Part shown: one piece after another, positions 60,312-64,000 of the stretch | Layout of the letters: each line of letters begins with the position of its first letter | Numbering within the stretch: the stretch's first letter is position 1 | Origin: Magnetococcales bacterium | GTDB taxonomy: Bacteria > Pseudomonadota > Magnetococcia > Magnetococcales > UBA8363 | Assembly: GCA_015228925.1 (NCBI GenBank) | Contig: JADGCQ010000003.1 | Location: 1 to 64,000 of the forward strand | Direction of reading: 5' to 3' | Length of the DNA: 64,000 bases | Translations under genes and position numbers: made by a program | Notes under the pieces: model-generated | Told to the model about the DNA's origin: nothing | Databases searched by the model: none | The model's input: the letters and a program-made list of their open reading frames with translations, nothing else

Positions 60312-61265
60312 AAAAACGTCGTCCAGGGATTGGGCATCAAAAATGTGAAGGCTCCAATTTTCCAAAGAAGGCATTGGTGCCTTGGTGATTTTTTCACAGA
60401 CCCAACCAGGTAACACGCCAAAGCGGCGTTGCAACAAACTGATCAATAGGGCGGCTTTGCCCTCTCGCAGTCCCTCTTCGCGCCCTTCCTCGCGCCCTTC
60501 CTCGCGCCCTTCCTTCCGTCCTTCCCATTTTCCAATGCCGTATGTGGACTGTACCATGCTGGCCTGATCGTGAAGATCATCCTTGTAACGCTCGTAGGAT
60601 TCTCTCTCTGCTCCAGACAATTTTAATATATCCAGCTCCTTTTTGGCCTTATCAAGGCCACGCGCGGTAAACTCCTCCCGAATTTTCTCATTTTTCAGAA
60701 AATAAATCCACTCATCCAAGGTGTCCCGTGCGACATCGTTGAAGCGATTAATTTTGATAAGATAATATTCGGGGAAAAGCTCAGGGACCGAGTCCCGATG
60801 AAACAAAGCCTTCTGCCCTTCGCTGAGATTAAGTTCGTCCTGGGTATGTAATCCCTTGAAGATGGAACGCCCTACGTAGACATAATCGGTTCCCTGACCA
60901 AGATCGAAATATAAAATGCTGACGGAAATCACTTTGGGGACGTTTGAATAAGGTTCGCCTTCATCGATATGTTCGGTAATGGTTTTGGCTGTTCCATACA
61001 AAAGACGTTGCAGATAGTCCCATTCACGTTGATATTGGAGTTCGATGAGGATGAACTCGCCGCGCATGTTTTTGACTTTGATATCGACCCTGTTGAACTT
61101 ATCACGATGGTTTTCTTGGTTGCTTTCACTTTCCAGGATTTCCTGAATATGGATATCATCCTTCAGCAGTTCACTCAGGAAACCTTCCAGGATTTCAAAA
61201 TTAGCTTTGCTGCGCAAAAGCCGTTTCAAGGCCCAATCAAAGCTGATCAATTGACGCTGTTTCAT
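60303..61265 (-). CDS. Rpn-family PD-(D/E)XK nuclease (transposase-like), REEG repeat type
   Basis: A 320-residue nuclease-like protein of the Rpn group but a different subfamily from that at 19895. It starts [20 protein letters not shown]. The core residues are D61 (RVDIKV) and E75-x-Q77 (LIELQYQ). The C-terminal region has a run of GREE-G repeats (about 240-262) encoded by 12-base tandem units, followed by [12 protein letters not shown] and the tail [11 protein letters not shown], close to the DAHSWDDVF tail of the other copy. Its stop overlaps the end of copA (convergent) by nine bases. No terminal inverted repeats or target duplications are visible. Confidence 0.8.
   Translation of the reverse strand: MKQRQLISFDWALKRLLRSKANFEILEGFLSELLKDDIHIQEILESESNQENHRDKFNRVDIKVKNMRGEFILIELQYQREWDYLQRLLYGTAKTITEHIDEGEPYSNVPKVISVSILYFDLGQGTDYVYVGRSIFKGLHTQDELNLSEGQKALFHRDSVPELFPEYYLIKINRFNDVARDTLDEWIYFLKNEKIREEFTARGLDKAKKELDILKLSGAERESYERYKDDLHDQASMVQSTYGIGKWEGRKEGREEGREEGREEGLREGKAALLISLLQRRFGVLPGWVCEKITKAPMPSLENWSLHIFDAQSLDDVFSQ
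60479..60514. repeat. 12-base tandem repeat inside the Rpn gene
   Basis: Three perfect copies of CGCGCCCTTCCT (on the plus strand) with diverged units at both ends. They encode the R-E-E-G repeats of the protein. The 12-base period keeps the frame, so copy number can change without breaking the gene. This is a slippage-prone site. Confidence 0.8.
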
Positions 61266-61569
61266 AATGGGCGATTCTCCTCAAGGATTCAATCTGGACT
61301 CAAGCCTGAGAAGATTAACATTGATGGGGGTTTTACCGCAAATATTTATTGGATATTTTATTAAATTCCAAGCGTTTAGGAGAATATGCCGATGTATTCG
61401 AATGCCCTCGGGACGGTTATCCTGGAAACCCATCGATGTTTCGTATATTTTTGTAAAATATATCATTGCTTGGTCTTTGCGTGATCGGTTTGCGGGCGTT
61501 GGTCATGCCTGTCAAATCTTGATGGGTGTTGGAAATCCTTGGCGTCGGGGAAGGAAAGAGAGGATATCG
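61266..61569. other. Divergent leader between the Rpn gene and nhaA
   Basis: About 300 bases, A/T-rich for the first 200. The frame is open into nhaA from 61267 but the translation shows no homology. The last 70 bases before nhaA are G-rich and could form leader structure. I cannot recognise an nhaA-type riboswitch by eye. Confidence 0.4.
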
Positions 61570-62778
61570 ATGAGAGCGATGATTCTACGGTGGCTTCATA
61601 AGCCCGCGACCAGCGGTATTTTTATCTTTCTTGCCGCAGTCGCTGCGATGATGGTGGCGAATTCCGATTGGAGCCACCTGTATGATGGTTTTCTGAATAT
61701 CCAGGTCGTCGTGCAATTCGGTGCTTTGAAAATTGACAAACCCTTCTTGCTTTGGATCAACGATGGGCTTATGGCGATTTTCTTCTTGCAGGTGGGGCTG
61801 GAGCTGAAACGGGAGTTTTTGGAGGGGCAACTCGCCAAACCTGCCAATGTCATCCTTCCCGTCATCGGTGCTGTGGGTGGCATCGTGGTTCCTGCCTTGA
61901 TCTACGCGGTGATCAATCATGCCGATCCCGCCGCTTTGCAGGGGTGGGCTATTCCGACCGCTACCGATATTTCCTTCGCCTTGGGCATCCTGGCGTTATT
62001 GGGGAAGCGGGTGCCGGCGGCACTCAAGCTATTCCTCCTGACATTGGCGATTATCGACGATCTTGTCGCTATTGTCATCATTGCCCTCTTTTATACCAGT
62101 GATCTGGGAATGGGGGCTTTTACCATCGCCGGTGGGGCCTTGTCGGTCTTGATGATCATGAATGTGATGGGGCACCGGGGAATCGCCGCCTATGGTTTGG
62201 TCGGGGTGGTCTTGTGGGTGGCACTGCTGAAATCCGGCGTTCACGCGACGCTTGCTGGTGTCGTCATCGCCATGGCTATCCCCCTCAAAGGGGCTGAGGG
62301 GACGCCATCGCCTCTGCATCAACTGGAAACCGACCTCCATTTTCTTGTCGCTTTGGCCATCCTGCCGCTTTTTGCTTTTGCCAATGCTGGGATTTCCCTG
62401 ACAGGGCTTTCCCCTTCGGTGATGCTGCAACCCGTTCCCTTGGGTATCTTCCTGGGATTGTTCATCGGAAAACAATTGGGCGTGTTCAGTTTTGTCTGGG
62501 GGAGTGTCCGTATGGGATTGGTCAAAAAGCCGGAATCTTTGGCTTGGTGGCAACTCTATGGCGTGGCGGTGTTGTGCGGCGTTGGGTTTACCATGAGCTT
62601 GTTTGTCAGCACCCTGGCTTTTGAACACGCGCAAGCCGTTGCCAGTATGCCCCCCGATATGGGAAGTGCGCGATTGGGTATTTTGGTAGGATCCATGACA
62701 TCGGGTGTTCTGGGGTGGTTGATACTCCTGTTTGTTCTGCCCAAGACAACAGAGAAAAATATGGAGTCGCCGGGATAG
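61570..62778 (+). CDS. nhaA: Na+/H+ antiporter NhaA
   Basis: The 402-residue electrogenic antiporter, which exports Na+ or Li+ in exchange for two protons. It has 12 membrane helices. The signature of the transport site, L-A-I-I-D-D-L-V-A-I near residue 160 with the two adjacent Asp, is intact. WINDGLMAIFFLQVGLELKRE near 65 and PTATDISFALGILALLG near 130, with the unwound-helix TDI, are conserved. I use the ATG at 61570, which has GAGAGG six bases upstream. NhaA is typically active at alkaline pH, in line with a marine or brackish life. Confidence 0.95.
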   Translation: MRAMILRWLHKPATSGIFIFLAAVAAMMVANSDWSHLYDGFLNIQVVVQFGALKIDKPFLLWINDGLMAIFFLQVGLELKREFLEGQLAKPANVILPVIGAVGGIVVPALIYAVINHADPAALQGWAIPTATDISFALGILALLGKRVPAALKLFLLTLAIIDDLVAIVIIALFYTSDLGMGAFTIAGGALSVLMIMNVMGHRGIAAYGLVGVVLWVALLKSGVHATLAGVVIAMAIPLKGAEGTPSPLHQLETDLHFLVALAILPLFAFANAGISLTGLSPSVMLQPVPLGIFLGLFIGKQLGVFSFVWGSVRMGLVKKPESLAWWQLYGVAVLCGVGFTMSLFVSTLAFEHAQAVASMPPDMGSARLGILVGSMTSGVLGWLILLFVLPKTTEKNMESPG

Positions 62779-62850
62779 CGGCATATCCATGGGAAAACTG
62801 GTGCGGATCTTGTGATTAGGGATAAAAAACGGATACCTAATGGATAGAAA

Positions 62851-63354
62851 ATGATCAACAGAATTGAAACCCTGATTGAAAAATGGTTGTTTGTGAGCCG
62901 GTGGTTATTGGTTCCCCTTTATTTGGGTCTGACACTCATTTTTGTTGCCCTTGGGGTTAAGTTTTTTCAAGAAGTTCTTCACTTGGCACCACAACTTCTT
63001 GCCATGAAGGAAACGGATCTGGTACTCGCGTCCCTGACACTGATTGATCTGGTCTTGGTTGGTAACCTATTGATTATGGTTGTTCTTTCTGGTTATGAAA
63101 ACCATGTTTCCCAGATCAATCTTGACGCAGGACAAGAACGTTTATCCTGGCTTGGAAAACTGGATGCCGGATCTCTGAAGGTCAAGCTGTCCGCCTCCAT
63201 CGTGCTGATCTCATCCATTCATTTACTCAAGGCGTTTATGGATGTCCAGCAGATGGCAAATGATAAATTGATGTTTATGGTGATCATTCATCTTACGTTT
63301 GTCGTTTCAGCGATTTTGATGGCGTATGTCGATAAAATATCAGGCTCTCACTGA
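62851..63354 (+). CDS. YqhA/UPF0114-family membrane protein
   Basis: A 167-residue protein with four membrane helices (about 17-38, 58-82, 110-127, 140-160). It shows the family pattern E-K-W-L-F-V-S-R-W-L-L near the start, then LTLIDLVLVGNLLIMVVLSGYENHVS and KVKLSASIVLISSIHLLKAFM. The family has no assigned biochemical role. It follows nhaA by 72 bases on the same strand and may be co-transcribed. Its end overlaps the convergent PHP-domain gene by 15 bases. Confidence 0.8.
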   Translation: MINRIETLIEKWLFVSRWLLVPLYLGLTLIFVALGVKFFQEVLHLAPQLLAMKETDLVLASLTLIDLVLVGNLLIMVVLSGYENHVSQINLDAGQERLSWLGKLDAGSLKVKLSASIVLISSIHLLKAFMDVQQMANDKLMFMVIIHLTFVVSAILMAYVDKISGSH

Positions 63355-64000
63355 AGCTTTTTTGTTTGGATGGGGCATGGCTTCACGCAGCACCCGTTGC
63401 GCCAAACCAATTTCTTCGGGTGTGTGGGCGTTGGAACCCGGCGAGATCAATACCCCGTGACGTTGGCACATGGCGATATAGGGTTCCATGGGTGACAGAT
63501 AGGCGGGGTTTAATTCAATGGCCATTTCCTTTGTGACGGCCCTTTGTACCACATCTTCAAAAAGTTCCTGGGGAAATGGGGTGACGAAGCGTGTGCAAAC
63601 CCCTCCCGGATGCGCGATGGCATCGACCAGGGGGTTGTCCAAGAGTGCCAGTAACCCACGGTATTCCAAATGGATTGCCTCGTCGGGCGTGATCCCCCGC
63701 ATATCCCAGCCATGGCCCGGATAGGCATGTACCGCCCCCAGGACAAATTCTGCATTGTTTTTCATCGCCTCATCCCACAACAACCCCCCGGAAAAATCGG
63801 TGATGGGAACCTCAAGCCCCATGATCAGCTCCAGATTATGGGCTTGGAGCGTTTCTCGAATCGTTTCCCCTTCCCGCATATAAGCAGAAAACCAACCTTC
63901 TCCGTGCGTCAGACTGGGTTCGGTATGTTCCGTCATGATTAATTGTGTGATTCCCCGGCGCAAAGCGGTCCCGACCATCTGTTCCAAAGAACCCGATCCA
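63340..64000 (-). CDS. PHP-domain phosphoesterase, 5' end outside the window
   Basis: The 3' portion of a PHP-domain (histidinol-phosphatase-type) protein; about 220 codons are present and the frame runs through the right edge. The visible part has MTEHTEPSL (PHP motif II-like) near the first third, ELIMGLEVPI with the bridging Glu, FVLGAVHAYPG with a metal-binding His, and D-A-I-A-H-P-G-G. The C-terminal I-S-P-G-S-N-A-H-T-P-E-E-I has the final His. The PHP motif I (HxH) must lie just beyond 64000. Substrate not determined. An internal TTG start at 63987 is unlikely because GSGSLEQM upstream continues the family pattern. Confidence 0.8.
   Translation of the reverse strand, partial: GSGSLEQMVGTALRRGITQLIMTEHTEPSLTHGEGWFSAYMREGETIRETLQAHNLELIMGLEVPITDFSGGLLWDEAMKNNAEFVLGAVHAYPGHGWDMRGITPDEAIHLEYRGLLALLDNPLVDAIAHPGGVCTRFVTPFPQELFEDVVQRAVTKEMAIELNPAYLSPMEPYIAMCQRHGVLISPGSNAHTPEEIGLAQRVLREAMPHPNKKASVRA

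Noticed and set aside
60479-60514. Tandem repeats that could suggest a CRISPR array
   Set aside because: The units are 12 bases, directly adjacent without spacers, and encode a protein repeat inside the Rpn gene.
1-64000. tRNA, rRNA, prophage, integron or magnetosome genes
   Set aside because: I looked in all gaps for cloverleaf-like or rRNA-like stretches and for typical genes of these classes and found none.

Overview
The window is a 64 kb stretch of proteobacterial chromosome, about 55% G+C by eye, with densely packed operons, many ATGA or short-overlap gene junctions and G/C-rich intergenic hairpins. The gene content fits a Gram-negative, respiring heterotroph: a propionyl-CoA pathway, Kdp, PhoU, an OXA-type beta-lactamase, outer-membrane proteins, a tetraheme cytochrome and Tat-exported Fe-S protein. 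The hairpin families (GGGGTCTGGGG..CCCC and GGGGGTCCGGGG..) and the several TPR-glycosyltransferase proteins remind me of Magnetococcales or other deep alphaproteobacterial lineages. That placement is an inference; no rRNA, tRNA or magnetosome gene is present to test it.

Layout. 0.9-8.2 kb: a complete propionyl-CoA to succinyl-CoA operon (mutase, MeaB, carboxylase beta and alpha, epimerase), closed by a strong terminator. 8.5-10.8 kb: a patch of toxin-antitoxin genes, some intact (HicAB) and some decayed (orphan RHH antitoxin, beheaded ParE, lone nucleotidyltransferase). 10.9-17.8 kb: a PfkB kinase facing a minus-strand set of PqqD-like protein, ATP-grasp ligase, PLP decarboxylase, a urea-transporter/M23-peptidase fusion and an ATPase-like protein without a P-loop; this is the best candidate for an undescribed system. 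18-20.8 kb: a TPR lipoprotein-like/beta-barrel pair and an Rpn-type nuclease.

21-33.4 kb: a plus-strand envelope-glycan operon with a tandem GT-C fusion, two TPR-GT9-like proteins, a YfhO-like membrane protein, a polyprenol-phosphate sugar synthase, two unknown small proteins and a DUF2079-like membrane protein. 33.5-34.3 kb: a TacA/TacT-type acetyltransferase toxin pair. 34.4-38.7 kb: a heme-motif sensor kinase beside an Fe-S/tetraheme pair. 38.8-44.9 kb: a split PelA (deacetylase and GH114 hydrolase as separate genes) divergent from a large membrane-anchored TPR protein. 45-46.7 kb: a small secreted Cys protein, a decayed antitoxin and a class D beta-lactamase.

46.7-54.7 kb: the kdp operon on the minus strand, including kdpF and a further 29-codon peptide gene. 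54.8-56.7 kb: a doubly mutated HigA-like pseudogene, phoU and pstB. 57-60.3 kb: an LTXXQ periplasmic protein and a copper P-type ATPase. 60.3-64 kb: a second Rpn-type nuclease, NhaA, a YqhA-family protein and the 3' part of a PHP-domain protein that runs off the right edge.
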